A model generated the notes under the pieces. The model was given only the letters and a program-made list of their open reading frames with translations. It searched no databases and had not been told where the DNA came from. From the NCBI RefSeq assembly GCF_025751535.1, contig NZ_JAOWLC010000009.1, positions 1 to 64,000 on the forward strand: DNA of 64,000 nt, in the 5' to 3' direction. This stretch comes from Lentibacter sp. XHP0401. Lineage in GTDB: Bacteria; Pseudomonadota; Alphaproteobacteria; Rhodobacterales; Rhodobacteraceae. Shown here piece after piece: positions 48,960 to 57,952 of the stretch. Numbering within the stretch: the first letter of the stretch is position 1; every line of letters begins with the position of its first letter. The position numbers were made by a program, and so were the translations under genes.

Positions 48960-50174
48960 ATGCTCGGATTGAACAAAAAAGACACCCTACTCTTCTGGAT
49001 CGTCGCAGCCCTGGCTCTCCTGGCTCCGTTCATCCTCAACCCTTTTCCTGAAGGCTCCTCACTGGCGCAAATGTTCAACGCGGGTTACCCCGACTTGATG
49101 CAGCGTTTCGTAATCTTCGGGATCCTCGTCATCGGATTTAACATTCTCTTCGGCCTCACAGGCTACCTCAGCTTCGGTCACGCCGCCTTTCTCGGCATAG
49201 GCTCCTACTCTGCGGTCTGGATGTTCAAGCTTGTCGGCATGAACGTGATCCCGGCAATCTTGCTGGCAATGATCGTCTCGGGCGTGTTTGCCCTGCTCAT
49301 CGGCTACATCAGTCTGCGTCGCTCGGGAATCTACTTCTCGATCCTGACACTGGCGATCGCACAGATGTGCTACAACCTCGCCTATTCGGTACTTGGCAAC
49401 CCGTCATCAAACTTCAACCTCACCAATGGCGAAACGGGTTTGCAGCTCTCGCTCGACGATGCGCGCATTCTAGGCGAAAGCGTCACAGCCGAAGGCGCCC
49501 TTCCGGTGACAAACTTCTTTGGTCTGGCCATGCGCTCAAGCTACCAGATGGACGTTGGCGGCTGGTTGTTCACCTTCAACGCAGGCTACTACCTCAGCGC
49601 AATCATCATGCTGGTCAGCTTTTATGTCAGCATCCGCATCTTCCGCTCCCCCTTCGGCCTGATGCTGCGCGCTGTAAAGTCAAACCAGCAGCGGATGAAC
49701 TACACGGGCCTCAACACGCGCCCCTATATTCTCGCGGCTTTCGTGATCTCCGGCATCTACGCCGGCCTTGCGGGCGGCTTGCTCAGTTCGATGGACCCCC
49801 TCGCAGGTGCCGAGCGGATGCACTGGACAGCTTCAGGCGAAATCGTGATCATGGCCATTCTTGGTGGTGTCGGCACGCTCATCGGCCCCGTCCTCGGCGC
49901 AGGATTCAACGAGTATTTCAAGAACATCCTGTCCAAAATCAACGACAATGTTCTGCACGACTGGCTCGGCTTTCTGCCTGACGGATTTGAAAACCTGCTG
50001 GTTGGCTTCCTGCACTACTTCGTTGGCAAAGGCTGGCACCTAACGCTTGGCATCATGTTCATGCTGGTGATCATCTTCCTGCCCGGTGGCCTTGTTCAAG
50101 GCGGACAACGCATCGCCAGACTGTTCCGTCGCAAAAAGAACAGCGACGAAACCCAACAGACACCTGCGGAATAA
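48960..50174 (+). CDS. Branched-chain amino acid-type ABC permease (LivM family)
   Basis: A 404-residue permease partner. An N-terminal hydrophobic stretch ([18 protein letters not shown]) is followed by [26 protein letters not shown] near 55-80, the conserved LivM core, and [29 protein letters not shown] near 237. It is longer than usual LivM proteins because of inserted loops (about 140-190) and a C-terminal polar tail. It begins two bases after the LivH-type stop and ends 11 bp before the first ATPase gene. Confidence 0.92.
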   Translation: MLGLNKKDTLLFWIVAALALLAPFILNPFPEGSSLAQMFNAGYPDLMQRFVIFGILVIGFNILFGLTGYLSFGHAAFLGIGSYSAVWMFKLVGMNVIPAILLAMIVSGVFALLIGYISLRRSGIYFSILTLAIAQMCYNLAYSVLGNPSSNFNLTNGETGLQLSLDDARILGESVTAEGALPVTNFFGLAMRSSYQMDVGGWLFTFNAGYYLSAIIMLVSFYVSIRIFRSPFGLMLRAVKSNQQRMNYTGLNTRPYILAAFVISGIYAGLAGGLLSSMDPLAGAERMHWTASGEIVIMAILGGVGTLIGPVLGAGFNEYFKNILSKINDNVLHDWLGFLPDGFENLLVGFLHYFVGKGWHLTLGIMFMLVIIFLPGGLVQGGQRIARLFRRKKNSDETQQTPAE

Positions 50175-50185
50175 GGAGAGCTTCT

Positions 50186-50941
50186 ATGGGAATTCTTGAA
50201 GTCAAAAACGTCGGCAAGCGCTTCGGTGGCCTGCAAGCTCTGAATAATGTAAACCTGAGCGTTGCAGAAAACACCTGCCACGCCATCATCGGCCCCAACG
50301 GGGCGGGCAAATCCACCCTGCTCAACTGCTTTGTGGGCAAGCTCATCCCCGACACAGGCTCCGTCATGTTTGACGGCCAGTCGGTTCTGGGCCGCACGCC
50401 TTACGAGATCAACCAGATGGGCATCTCCCGCGTGTTCCAGACTCCCGAGATCTTCGCGGATCTCTCGGTCATGGAAAACATGATGATCCCGGTCTTTGCC
50501 AAGCGTGACGGGTCGTTTCGTATGCACGCCCTCGAAGGCATGATGGGCGAGAAAGACATTGTCGAAAAGGCCGAGGCCATGCTCGAAGATATGGGCCTTG
50601 CCAACAAGCGCGAGATGCAGGCTTCATCGATGTCACGGGGCGACAAACGCCGCCTCGAAATCGCGATGTGCCTCAGTCAGGAACCCCGCCTGCTACTGCT
50701 GGACGAGCCAACAGCCGGCATGGCCCGCGCCGATACAAACAACACGATCGACCTGCTCAAACAAATCAAGGAAGAGCGCGATATCACCATCGCGATCATC
50801 GAGCATGACATGCACGTTGTCTTCTCTTTGGCCGACAGGATCACCGTTCTGGCCCAAGGCACACCACTGGTTGAGGACAGCCCGGAAAACATCAAAGGCC
50901 ACCCGAAAGTGCGCGAAGCGTATCTCGGCGAAGCGGCGTAA
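50186..50941 (+). CDS. ABC transporter ATP-binding protein (LivG family)
   Basis: A 251-residue ATPase. Walker A is GPNGAGKST near 35-43, the signature reads SSMSRGDKRRLEIAMCLSQ near 151 instead of the canonical LSGGQ, as in LivG/UrtD relatives, and Walker B is LLLLDEPTAGMA near 171. The switch His is in IIEHDMHVV. AAGGAGAGC precedes the ATG. It works with the LivF-type subunit that follows 14 bp later to drive uptake. Confidence 0.92.
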   Translation: MGILEVKNVGKRFGGLQALNNVNLSVAENTCHAIIGPNGAGKSTLLNCFVGKLIPDTGSVMFDGQSVLGRTPYEINQMGISRVFQTPEIFADLSVMENMMIPVFAKRDGSFRMHALEGMMGEKDIVEKAEAMLEDMGLANKREMQASSMSRGDKRRLEIAMCLSQEPRLLLLDEPTAGMARADTNNTIDLLKQIKEERDITIAIIEHDMHVVFSLADRITVLAQGTPLVEDSPENIKGHPKVREAYLGEAA

Positions 50942-50955
50942 GGGAGAACAATCAG

Positions 50956-51711
50956 ATGAACGTCAAACCCGACTTCTCCAAAGGCAAAAACTACGCCGAA
51001 ACAGCACCGGCTTTCCTCTCTGTCTGGGGCATGGAAAGCTACTATGGCGAAAGCTACATCGTGCAAAACATCAGCTTCAACGTCCACGAAGGCGAAATTC
51101 TCGCCCTCTTGGGGCGCAACGGCGCGGGCAAAACCTCGACCCTGCGCTCGATTGCGCGCATGGATGCACCGCAAGTGACACATGGCGAAATCTGGCTCGA
51201 TCACCAGCCGCTGCACAACATGTCAAGCTATCAGGCCGCGCAAGCCGGTATCGGCCTTGTGCCGGAAGACCGCTGCATCATCTCTGGCCTGACCGTTGAG
51301 GAAAACCTGCAACTCGCACAAATCGCCCCGCCCCTTGGCTGGTCGCTTGAGCGCCTCTACGAGCTTTTCCCCCGCCTCAAAGAACGCCGCAAGCAAGAAG
51401 GCGTCACCCTATCAGGCGGTGAACAACAGATGCTCGCCGTCGCCCGCGCCCTCGCGCGCGACATTAAAGTGCTCCTCCTTGACGAACCCTACGAAGGTCT
51501 CGCACCAGTTATCGTGGACGAAATCGAAAAAACGCTCCGCATCATCAAAGAGCAAGGCATCACAACTATTCTCGTCGAGCAAAATGCCGTTCGCGCGCTT
51601 GAGCTTGCGGACCGCGCCGTGATCCTCGACACTGGCGGCATCGTCTTTGACGGCTCCGCAGCAGAAGTACTCGAAAACGCAGAGTTGCGTTCCGAGTATC
51701 TTGCCATCTAA
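50956..51711 (+). CDS. ABC transporter ATP-binding protein (LivF family)
   Basis: A 251-residue ATPase. An N-terminal extension of about 20 residues precedes the core. Walker A is GRNGAGKTST near 54-62, QGIGLVPEDR-type segment IGLVPEDRCIISGLTVEENL near 98, signature LSGGEQQMLAVARAL near 153, and Walker B VLLLDEPYEGLAP near 174. Final helix contains VEQNAVRALELADRAVIL. It is the last transporter gene before acetyl-CoA synthetase, with 90 bp between. Confidence 0.92.
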   Translation: MNVKPDFSKGKNYAETAPAFLSVWGMESYYGESYIVQNISFNVHEGEILALLGRNGAGKTSTLRSIARMDAPQVTHGEIWLDHQPLHNMSSYQAAQAGIGLVPEDRCIISGLTVEENLQLAQIAPPLGWSLERLYELFPRLKERRKQEGVTLSGGEQQMLAVARALARDIKVLLLDEPYEGLAPVIVDEIEKTLRIIKEQGITTILVEQNAVRALELADRAVILDTGGIVFDGSAAEVLENAELRSEYLAI

Positions 51712-51801
51712 GCTCTCTAAATGAGGCCCGCCCGATATCTCTCAGAGTCACGGGTGGGCCAGCAAAGAGAACATCAGCAAAAAGACAAATGGGAAACCGC
51801 T

Positions 51802-53748
51802 ATGTCCAAGACCTATCCACCCTCAGCCGAAATGGCCGCTAACGCACATATCACCGCTGCCAAATATGACGAGATGTATGCCGCATCTGTAAACGATCCG
51901 GATGCATTCTGGGCTGAACACGGCAAGCGCATCGACTGGATCAAGCCGTTCTCAAGTGTCAAAAACGTCTCCTACGCGCCGGGCAATATCGACATCAAAT
52001 GGTTTGAAGACGGGACCCTCAACGTCGCCGCCAACTGCGTTGACCGCCACCTTGCCACTCGTGGCAATCAAACCGCGATCATCTTCGAGCCAGACGACCC
52101 CGCAGAGCCCGCGCAGCACATCACCTATTCGCAGTTGCATCACCACGTCGGCAAAATGGCCAATGTTCTGAAAAACATGGGGGTCAAAAAAGGCGACCGC
52201 GTCATCATCTATATGCCGATGATCCCCGAAGCCGCCTATGCCATGCTCGCCTGCGCCCGCATCGGCGCGATTCACTCGATCGTTTTTGCAGGCTTCTCAC
52301 CCGATGCCCTCGGCGCACGGATCAACGGCTGTCACGCCAAAGTCGTCATCACAGCCGATCACGCCCCCCGTGGTGGCCGCAAAACCAAGCTCAAAGACAA
52401 CGTCAATCAAGCGCTCCTGCACGATGTCGATGATGTCAAATGCCTCGTCGTCAAGCGCACAGGCGATCAGGTCGCCTGGCGCGGTGAGCTCGACTACTGG
52501 TATCACGAAGAAGTCGAGAAAGTCTCCGCCGACTGCCCCCCAGAGGAAATGAACGCCGAGGATCCGCTCTTCATCCTCTACACGTCAGGCTCCACAGGCC
52601 AGCCCAAAGGCGTCGTGCACACCTCGGGTGGCTACCTTGTCTACGCCGCAATGACGCAGGAGTTGACCTTCGATTACCATGATGGCGATGTCTACTGGTG
52701 CACCGCCGATGTCGGCTGGGTCACAGGCCACAGCTATATCGTCTATGGGCCTCTGGCCAACGGCGCGACCACGCTGATGTTCGAAGGCACGCCCACCTAC
52801 CCCGATGCCTCGCGCTTCTGGCAGGTCTGCGAAAAACACAAGGTCAACCAGTTCTACACCGCCCCCACAGCCCTGCGCGCTCTCATGGGCCAGGGCGACA
52901 GCTTTGTTGAAAGCTGTGATCTCTCCAGCCTCAAAGTGCTCGGCACAGTCGGCGAGCCGATCAACCCCGAGGCCTGGAACTGGTATAACGAAAAAGTCGG
53001 CGGCGGACGCTGTCCGATCGTTGACACGTGGTGGCAAACCGAAACAGGCGGCCACATGATGACCCCCCTGCCCGGCGCCCACGCCACCAAGCCGGGCGCC
53101 GCAATGAAGCCCTTCTTCGGCGTTCAACCCGTGGTGCTTGAGCCAACTTCAGGCGAGGAAATCAGCGCATACCCGGCCGAAGGCGTTCTCTGCCTCAAAG
53201 ACAGTTGGCCCGGCCAGATGCGCACCATCTGGGGCGATCACGACCGCTTCGAGAAAACCTACTTCTCCGATTACAAAGGCTACTATTTCGCAGGTGACGG
53301 CTGCAAACGCGACGAAGATGGCGACTACTGGATCACCGGGCGCGTCGATGACGTGATCAACGTCTCGGGTCACCGCATGGGCACAGCCGAAGTCGAAAGC
53401 GCCCTCGTCGCTCACGCCGCCGTGGCCGAAGCTGCTGTCGTCGGCTATCCGCACAACATCAAGGGCCAAGGCATATACTGCTACGTCACCCTGATGAACG
53501 ATGCCCAGCCCAGCGATGAGTTGAGCAAAGAACTGCGCAACTGGGTCCGCCAGGAAATCGGCCCAATCGCCTCGCCCGACCTTATCCAATGGGCCCCGGG
53601 TCTGCCCAAAACCCGCTCCGGCAAAATCATGCGTCGCATCCTGCGCAAAATCGCCGAAAACGACTATGGTGCATTGGGCGATACCTCGACACTGGCCGAT
53701 CCGTCAGTTGTCGACGAACTCATCGAAAACCGCATGAACCGCGACTGA
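51802..53748 (+). CDS. acs: Acetyl-CoA synthetase (AMP-forming)
   Basis: A 648-residue AMP-forming acetate-CoA ligase that makes acetyl-CoA from acetate, ATP and CoA. The nucleotide loop [18 protein letters not shown] is near 262-280, [12 protein letters not shown] near 412, [20 protein letters not shown] near 497, and the catalytic Lys, a regulatory acetylation site, in [12 protein letters not shown] near 610. Length matches Acs. The start at 51802 is the family start; an earlier frame to 51721 is spurious. It follows the ABC operon on the same strand and ends in a strong terminator, so transport and activation are likely co-expressed. Confidence 0.95.
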   Translation: MSKTYPPSAEMAANAHITAAKYDEMYAASVNDPDAFWAEHGKRIDWIKPFSSVKNVSYAPGNIDIKWFEDGTLNVAANCVDRHLATRGNQTAIIFEPDDPAEPAQHITYSQLHHHVGKMANVLKNMGVKKGDRVIIYMPMIPEAAYAMLACARIGAIHSIVFAGFSPDALGARINGCHAKVVITADHAPRGGRKTKLKDNVNQALLHDVDDVKCLVVKRTGDQVAWRGELDYWYHEEVEKVSADCPPEEMNAEDPLFILYTSGSTGQPKGVVHTSGGYLVYAAMTQELTFDYHDGDVYWCTADVGWVTGHSYIVYGPLANGATTLMFEGTPTYPDASRFWQVCEKHKVNQFYTAPTALRALMGQGDSFVESCDLSSLKVLGTVGEPINPEAWNWYNEKVGGGRCPIVDTWWQTETGGHMMTPLPGAHATKPGAAMKPFFGVQPVVLEPTSGEEISAYPAEGVLCLKDSWPGQMRTIWGDHDRFEKTYFSDYKGYYFAGDGCKRDEDGDYWITGRVDDVINVSGHRMGTAEVESALVAHAAVAEAAVVGYPHNIKGQGIYCYVTLMNDAQPSDELSKELRNWVRQEIGPIASPDLIQWAPGLPKTRSGKIMRRILRKIAENDYGALGDTSTLADPSVVDELIENRMNRD

Positions 53749-53770
53749 CAAACGCTTAAAGCCAATTGAG

Positions 53771-53804
53771 AAACCGCGCCAAGCCCTGCCTCGGCGCGGT
53801 TTTT
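53771..53804 (+). terminator. Rho-independent terminator after acs
   Basis: AAACCGCGCC (53771-53780) pairs with GGCGCGGTTT (53793-53802) around a 12-base loop, followed by a T-rich run TTCTC. It lies 22 bp after the acs stop and should end the transporter-acs transcript. Confidence 0.9.
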
Positions 53805-53819
53805 CTCTTCCTTCCATAA

Positions 53820-54018
53820 TGAAAGCACTCTGCTTTTTTCTTGCCACAAATATCCCGGGGGTCTGGGGGCTGGCCCCAGCTTGGCATGGGTCCGATGGCG
53901 CGCAGCGCCATTGGAAACCGAATAAGCAGCATTTGCCTCAAACCCCACTCCTTAACCTGTCGTTAAGCTTTCAGGCCCACACTCACTCATGGTGGGGGCT
54001 CCAGCAAAGGAGCCGCAA
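53820..54018. repeat. GC-rich intergenic element with hairpin
   Basis: This gap contains CTTGCCACAAATATCCCGG followed by a G-rich GTCTGGGGGCTGGCCCC run near 53838-53877, a style I recall as common in intergenic repeats of Rhodobacteraceae, and a perfect 7-bp hairpin ATGGCGC/GCGCCAT at 53895-53911. No gene is supported. Only one copy is in this window, so repeat status is from general knowledge. Confidence 0.35.
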
Positions 54019-54321
54019 ATGTCATCAATAGAAAGCCTCGGCATCGCATCTCAATCGCGAGCAGCCTACACACCTCTCTTGCACGAACGGCAGGCCCAAT
54101 CCCAAAACGCGCGCGCCTCCGCAAGCAAAGTTGAATTGCCAACAGCCGTTTCACAAACAAACGCCTCCGACACCTCACGCCTCAGGCTTGAAAGCCGCCC
54201 CAAAGAAGCCCCGCCACCACGCAAATTGCTCTTAACTGGCAACGCGACAGCCGCCTACCTCATCGAAATGCGCCTCACGCAGGAAATCGCCATGCTTCAG
54301 GAAGAGCAGAAAACCGGCTAG
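54019..54321 (+). CDS. Small hypothetical protein
   Basis: A 100-residue polar protein, rich in Ser, Ala, Gln and Thr in its first 70 residues, so probably disordered. It ends in a helix with LTGNATAAYLIEMRLTQEIAMLQEEQK (about 73-99). AAGGAG upstream supports the ATG at 54019; the earlier in-frame codon at 53989 lacks this. I do not recognise a family. Similar small proteins next to the flagellar or acs regions are seen in Rhodobacteraceae, without known function. It is convergent with bdhA, with 4 bp between stops. Confidence 0.65.
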   Translation: MSSIESLGIASQSRAAYTPLLHERQAQSQNARASASKVELPTAVSQTNASDTSRLRLESRPKEAPPPRKLLLTGNATAAYLIEMRLTQEIAMLQEEQKTG

Positions 54322-54325
54322 GCTC

Positions 54326-55129
54326 TTATTGCGCCGTCCAACCGCCATCAATCGGAATGGTCGCGCCCGTCACATTATGCGCCACCCGCGCACAGAGCCA
54401 AAGCGCAAGCGCGCCAATCTCCGCTGGGTCCGAGGTGCGCCGCGTCGGTTGCTTTTCACTCAGCAAATCTGCAATACCAGCAGCGCGGTCGCCACCGTGC
54501 AGGGCTGCGCGCGCTTCAATCTGCGGCTGGATAATCGCCGTTTCCGTCCAGCCTGGGGCGATGCAGTTCACTGTCACGCCGCCGCTCTCCTTGCTGCCAG
54601 CGCTGGCATATTCCAGCGCCGCAACACGGCTCAGCCCCACAAGACCAAATTTCGCCGCTACGTAAGGCGCCTTATCCTTACTCGCCACAAGCCCGTGAAC
54701 GGAGGCAATATTAACCACCCGTCCAAAGCCGCGCGCCGCCATATCGGGCATCAAAGACTGCATGGTATGAAACGCCGCCGACAGGTTAATCGTGAGGATC
54801 GCGTCCCATTTGTCACGCGGCATTTCTGCCAAAGGTGCAGTGTGCTGAATGCCCGCATTGTTGACCAGAATATCCACCGGCCCCCAGGCCTTCACCTTGG
54901 CCATCATCGCATCAATCGCGGCGGCGTCCCGCATATCGCCCCCAAAAAATTTGGCTTCCGCAGCTCCCGCCGCGCGCACTGCCTCACAAGCGGCTTCCGC
55001 CTCGACTGCGCTCGCCAGCCCGTGCAAAGCAACCCGCGCACCAGCCCCACCAAGCGCCTTTGCAACCTCAAGGCCAATCCCCTGCACCGAGCCAGTCACC
55101 AGTGCTGTTTTTCCGCTCAACTCACTCAT
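54326..55129 (-). CDS. bdhA: 3-hydroxybutyrate dehydrogenase
   Basis: A 267-residue classical SDR, likely D-3-hydroxybutyrate dehydrogenase, which oxidises 3-hydroxybutyrate to acetoacetate with NAD during polyhydroxybutyrate use. The cofactor loop is VTGSVQGIGLEVA near 12-24, NNAGIQHTAPL near 90, catalytic Ser in NIASVHG and Tyr-x3-Lys in APYVAAKFG near 155, and the C-terminal QPTRRTSDPAEIGALALWL with the GGWTAQ end found in BdhA. It overlaps the upstream ligase gene by ATGA, suggesting joint use of hydroxyacid or ketone-body substrates. Confidence 0.87.
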   Translation of the reverse strand: MSELSGKTALVTGSVQGIGLEVAKALGGAGARVALHGLASAVEAEAACEAVRAAGAAEAKFFGGDMRDAAAIDAMMAKVKAWGPVDILVNNAGIQHTAPLAEMPRDKWDAILTINLSAAFHTMQSLMPDMAARGFGRVVNIASVHGLVASKDKAPYVAAKFGLVGLSRVAALEYASAGSKESGGVTVNCIAPGWTETAIIQPQIEARAALHGGDRAAGIADLLSEKQPTRRTSDPAEIGALALWLCARVAHNVTGATIPIDGGWTAQ

Positions 55130-56646
55130 GCTTTCTCCTCCAGCATCGCCCGCAGCTCGGTTTTCAAAACCTTGCCGTAGTTGTTTTTCGGCAGCTCGCT
55201 CAGCGCATAATAATCTTTCGGCCGCTTGAACCTCGCAATATTCTCCAGACATTGCGCATCAAGCCTGGCACGGTCCAACTCTGCCCCATCAGCCATCACC
55301 ACAAAGGCCACAACATCTTCGCCCCATTCGGGATGCGCGCGCCCGACAACGCTCACTTCTTCCACATCAGGCAACTCCAGCAGCACTTCTTCCACCTCGC
55401 GTGGGTAAACATTACTGCCACCTGTGATAATCATATCCTTGGAGCGGTCATGCATGGTGATATAGCCGTCTTCGTCCATATTCCCCATGTCACCTGTCAA
55501 AAGCCAGCCGTTCACAAGCGTCTTGGCCGTTGCCTCGGGGTTTTTCCAATAACCCCTCATCACAGTGTCGCCCCGCACCATGATCTCGCCGACTTCGCCG
55601 CGTGCAAGCTCCTTGCCGTCTGCGCCGCCAATCTTCACCTCAACAGCCGATTGCGCCCGCCCGACAGAGCCAAGCCGCGCGCGCCAACGCGGGTGGCTGC
55701 GATCAGACACATCATGGCGTGACAGAGCCGTAATCCCCATGGGGCACTCGCCCTGACCGTAAATCTGCAAAAACACTGGCCCGAACTGCTCAACCGCCTC
55801 GATAATATCGGCGTTATACATCGGCCCGCCCGCATAAACGATACTGCGCAAGCCTTCTCCCCGCACGCCCGCCGCTTTCGCCGCAAGCGTCATTCGCTTC
55901 ACCATGGTCGGCGCGGCAAACATATGCACATTGCCGAAATGCGCCGCCAGCTCGAAGATTTCGGCCTCGTCAAACCCTCCCGACGGCGGGCAAACATGCC
56001 GCGCCCCGACCATCACATGCATAACGCTGTAAATGCCCGCCCCGTGGCTCATCGGCGCCGCATATAAAATTGTATCCTTGTCACTCACCTGATCGGCATC
56101 AACAAAATAACACAGCGCCATCGAGCGCAGCATACGGTGGGTCATCATCACCCCCTTCGGCCGCCCTGTCGTGCCGGATGTGTAAAACAGCCAAGCCACA
56201 TCATCGGCTGCACAGCTCTCGGGCTGCGCCAACGCCTCGCCTTCCAGTATCGCGGCATACTCCGGCCCCGTCACATCAATCAGCCGCGCCGCACACCCCA
56301 CGTCTTGCAGAGCTGCCGTCAACTCGGGCGAGGTAAAGACAATCTGCGCCTCCGCATTCCCGATAATCCACTCCGCCTCACGCCCATGCAGCTTCGCATT
56401 GATCGGCACAGCAATCGCGCCTGCCATCCAGATACCGTATTGCACCACCAGATACTCCGGCAGGTTCTTCATAAAAATACCGACAGGCGCGCCTTTGCCC
56501 ACCCCCTCGGCCTTCAAAAATGCCGCCACCTGCCGCGCCTGCCGCGAAAACTGCGCATAATCCGCAACGCAGGTTTCTCCCAGAAAAACCGCCTCCCGCG
56601 CAGGGTTGATCTGCGCAATGCGGTAAAGGTATTCAGCAATATTCAT
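55126..56646 (-). CDS. AMP-forming acyl-CoA ligase
   Basis: A 506-residue ANL-superfamily ligase. The ATP loop YTSGTTGRPKGVMMTH is near 152-167, IYGQGECPMGI near 296, the hinge LTGDMGNMDEDGYITMHDRSKD near 385-406, and the C-terminal Lys in LPKNNYGKVLKTEL near 490. The substrate is a carboxylic acid that cannot be fixed from sequence; a 3-hydroxy or branched acid fits the coupling to bdhA. It is the first gene of a two-gene minus-strand operon, divergent from the PAS-LuxR gene 108 bp away. Confidence 0.9.
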   Translation of the reverse strand: MNIAEYLYRIAQINPAREAVFLGETCVADYAQFSRQARQVAAFLKAEGVGKGAPVGIFMKNLPEYLVVQYGIWMAGAIAVPINAKLHGREAEWIIGNAEAQIVFTSPELTAALQDVGCAARLIDVTGPEYAAILEGEALAQPESCAADDVAWLFYTSGTTGRPKGVMMTHRMLRSMALCYFVDADQVSDKDTILYAAPMSHGAGIYSVMHVMVGARHVCPPSGGFDEAEIFELAAHFGNVHMFAAPTMVKRMTLAAKAAGVRGEGLRSIVYAGGPMYNADIIEAVEQFGPVFLQIYGQGECPMGITALSRHDVSDRSHPRWRARLGSVGRAQSAVEVKIGGADGKELARGEVGEIMVRGDTVMRGYWKNPEATAKTLVNGWLLTGDMGNMDEDGYITMHDRSKDMIITGGSNVYPREVEEVLLELPDVEEVSVVGRAHPEWGEDVVAFVVMADGAELDRARLDAQCLENIARFKRPKDYYALSELPKNNYGKVLKTELRAMLEEKA

Positions 56647-56754
56647 GAGGCCCTCCCAGACTTTAACCTATTCAAACACCGCATTCTCCGCTCAATCAAT
56701 GCTGTAGAAATACGCGCCCTTGCTGCGCCCGTGAAAAGCAGTCAAACTCGTGCC

Positions 56755-57306
56755 ATGACGCAGCCCACCCAACATGATCTGGCCTTCACTCACGCCCCTA
56801 TCGGGCTTGTGGTGTTGGAGAACCGCATCATCAAATCAGCCAATGCGCTCTTTGCCGAGGTCTTCGGCGGCACACCGGAGAGCTATATCAATACGCCGCT
56901 GGAAGCGCTCTACCCCAGCCGCGAGGATTATGAACGCATCGGCGCGCGTGGCCTTGCCGTCATGCGCACAACAGGCCGCTACGCAGACGAGCGTATCATG
57001 CGCCGCCGCGCAGGCGCGCTTTTCTGGTGTCGCGTGCGCGGCCAAAGCCTCACCCCTGACGCTCCCTTCCGCCATGGCGTCTGGAGCTTTGCCGACCTCT
57101 CCCAGGAGCGTCCCCTTGTCGCCCTCACAGTGCGCGAGCGCGAAGTCGCCATGCTCACCTGCCGTGGCCTCACCTCCAAAGAAATCGGACGCGAACTGGG
57201 CCTCAGCTACCGCACAATCGAAGTCTACCGCGCCCGCTTGCAAGAGAAGTTCGGCGCGCGCAAACTGGCCGAGCTGGTGGCCAAACTCTCGGGAATGCCG
57301 CTATGA
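56755..57306 (+). CDS. PAS-LuxR transcriptional regulator
   Basis: A 183-residue regulator. The PAS sensor covers about 8-120 (FTHAPIGLVVLENRIIKSANALF, with RRRAGALFWCRVRGQSL near 85). The C-terminal LuxR/GerE helix-turn-helix is LTVREREVAMLTCRGLTSKEIG then LGLSYRTIEVYRARLQEKFGA near 123-165. A one-domain PAS-LuxR of this size is found in Rhodobacteraceae beside fatty or aromatic acid genes. It is divergent from the acyl-CoA ligase/bdhA operon and is the natural candidate to control it. A much longer frame beginning at 56137 is antisense to the ligase and is rejected. Confidence 0.87.
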   Translation: MTQPTQHDLAFTHAPIGLVVLENRIIKSANALFAEVFGGTPESYINTPLEALYPSREDYERIGARGLAVMRTTGRYADERIMRRRAGALFWCRVRGQSLTPDAPFRHGVWSFADLSQERPLVALTVREREVAMLTCRGLTSKEIGRELGLSYRTIEVYRARLQEKFGARKLAELVAKLSGMPL

Positions 57307-57448
57307 AGCACAATTTCCCCTCGCAATTTCCTGCCAAAAGCCTCAACACTTGCGTAAGATATCTGGCTTTTCACGCCCAAAAACTTCGCCTATAAGGCGC
57401 AAAAACCTGACGCTCCGTAAAGCACGGGGCCAATAAACCGAGGACATG

Positions 57449-57943
57449 ATGACAAAAAAAGACGGCACTCATGACACCGACGTGGCTTTCATCGAGGCAC
57501 TGGCGAAAATCTTGGGCGAGAACGACCTCACCGAGCTCAACGTAAAACGCGAATATGGCGATAACGACAGCCTGAATGTCCGCGTCAGTCGCAAAGCCGA
57601 AGTGGTGCAGCACGTTGCAGCCCCCGTGGCCGCTGCCGCGCCTGTTGGCGCTGCCCCTGCTGCCGCACCCGCCGCAGCCGCGGCACCTGTTGAAGATCCT
57701 TCAAGCCACCCGGGCGCTGTAAACTCACCGATGGTCGGCACAGTTTACCTTCAGCCCGAGCCCGATGCGCCTTCCTTCGTTTCTGTTGGCCAGCGCGTCA
57801 GCGAAGGCGATACACTGCTCATCGTCGAAGCGATGAAAACAATGAACCACATTCCCGCCCCCAAATCGGGCGAGGTCAAGCGCATTCTCGTTTCCGATGG
57901 CGATGCTGTCGAATATGGCGCCCCCCTGATGATTATCGAATAA
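57449..57943 (+). CDS. accB: Acetyl-CoA carboxylase biotin carboxyl carrier protein
   Basis: A 164-residue BCCP, which carries biotin between the two active sites of acetyl-CoA carboxylase, the first step of fatty acid synthesis. The N terminus is the charged [24 protein letters not shown] block. An Ala/Pro-rich flexible linker spans about 55-85. The biotinyl domain ends the protein with Lys in [17 protein letters not shown] near residue 129. Two ATGs are adjacent; the second (57449) is better placed relative to GAGG. Nine bases separate it from accC. Confidence 0.95.
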   Translation: MTKKDGTHDTDVAFIEALAKILGENDLTELNVKREYGDNDSLNVRVSRKAEVVQHVAAPVAAAAPVGAAPAAAPAAAAAPVEDPSSHPGAVNSPMVGTVYLQPEPDAPSFVSVGQRVSEGDTLLIVEAMKTMNHIPAPKSGEVKRILVSDGDAVEYGAPLMIIE

Positions 57944-57952
57944 GGCTCTGAT

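Noticed and set aside
54329-55180. 283-codon plus-strand frame over bdhA
   Set aside because: Antisense to a clear short-chain dehydrogenase; Arg/His-rich low-quality sequence.
56137-56754. 206-codon N-terminal extension of the PAS-LuxR gene
   Set aside because: The extension is antisense to the acyl-CoA ligase; the PAS domain begins just after the ATG at 56755.
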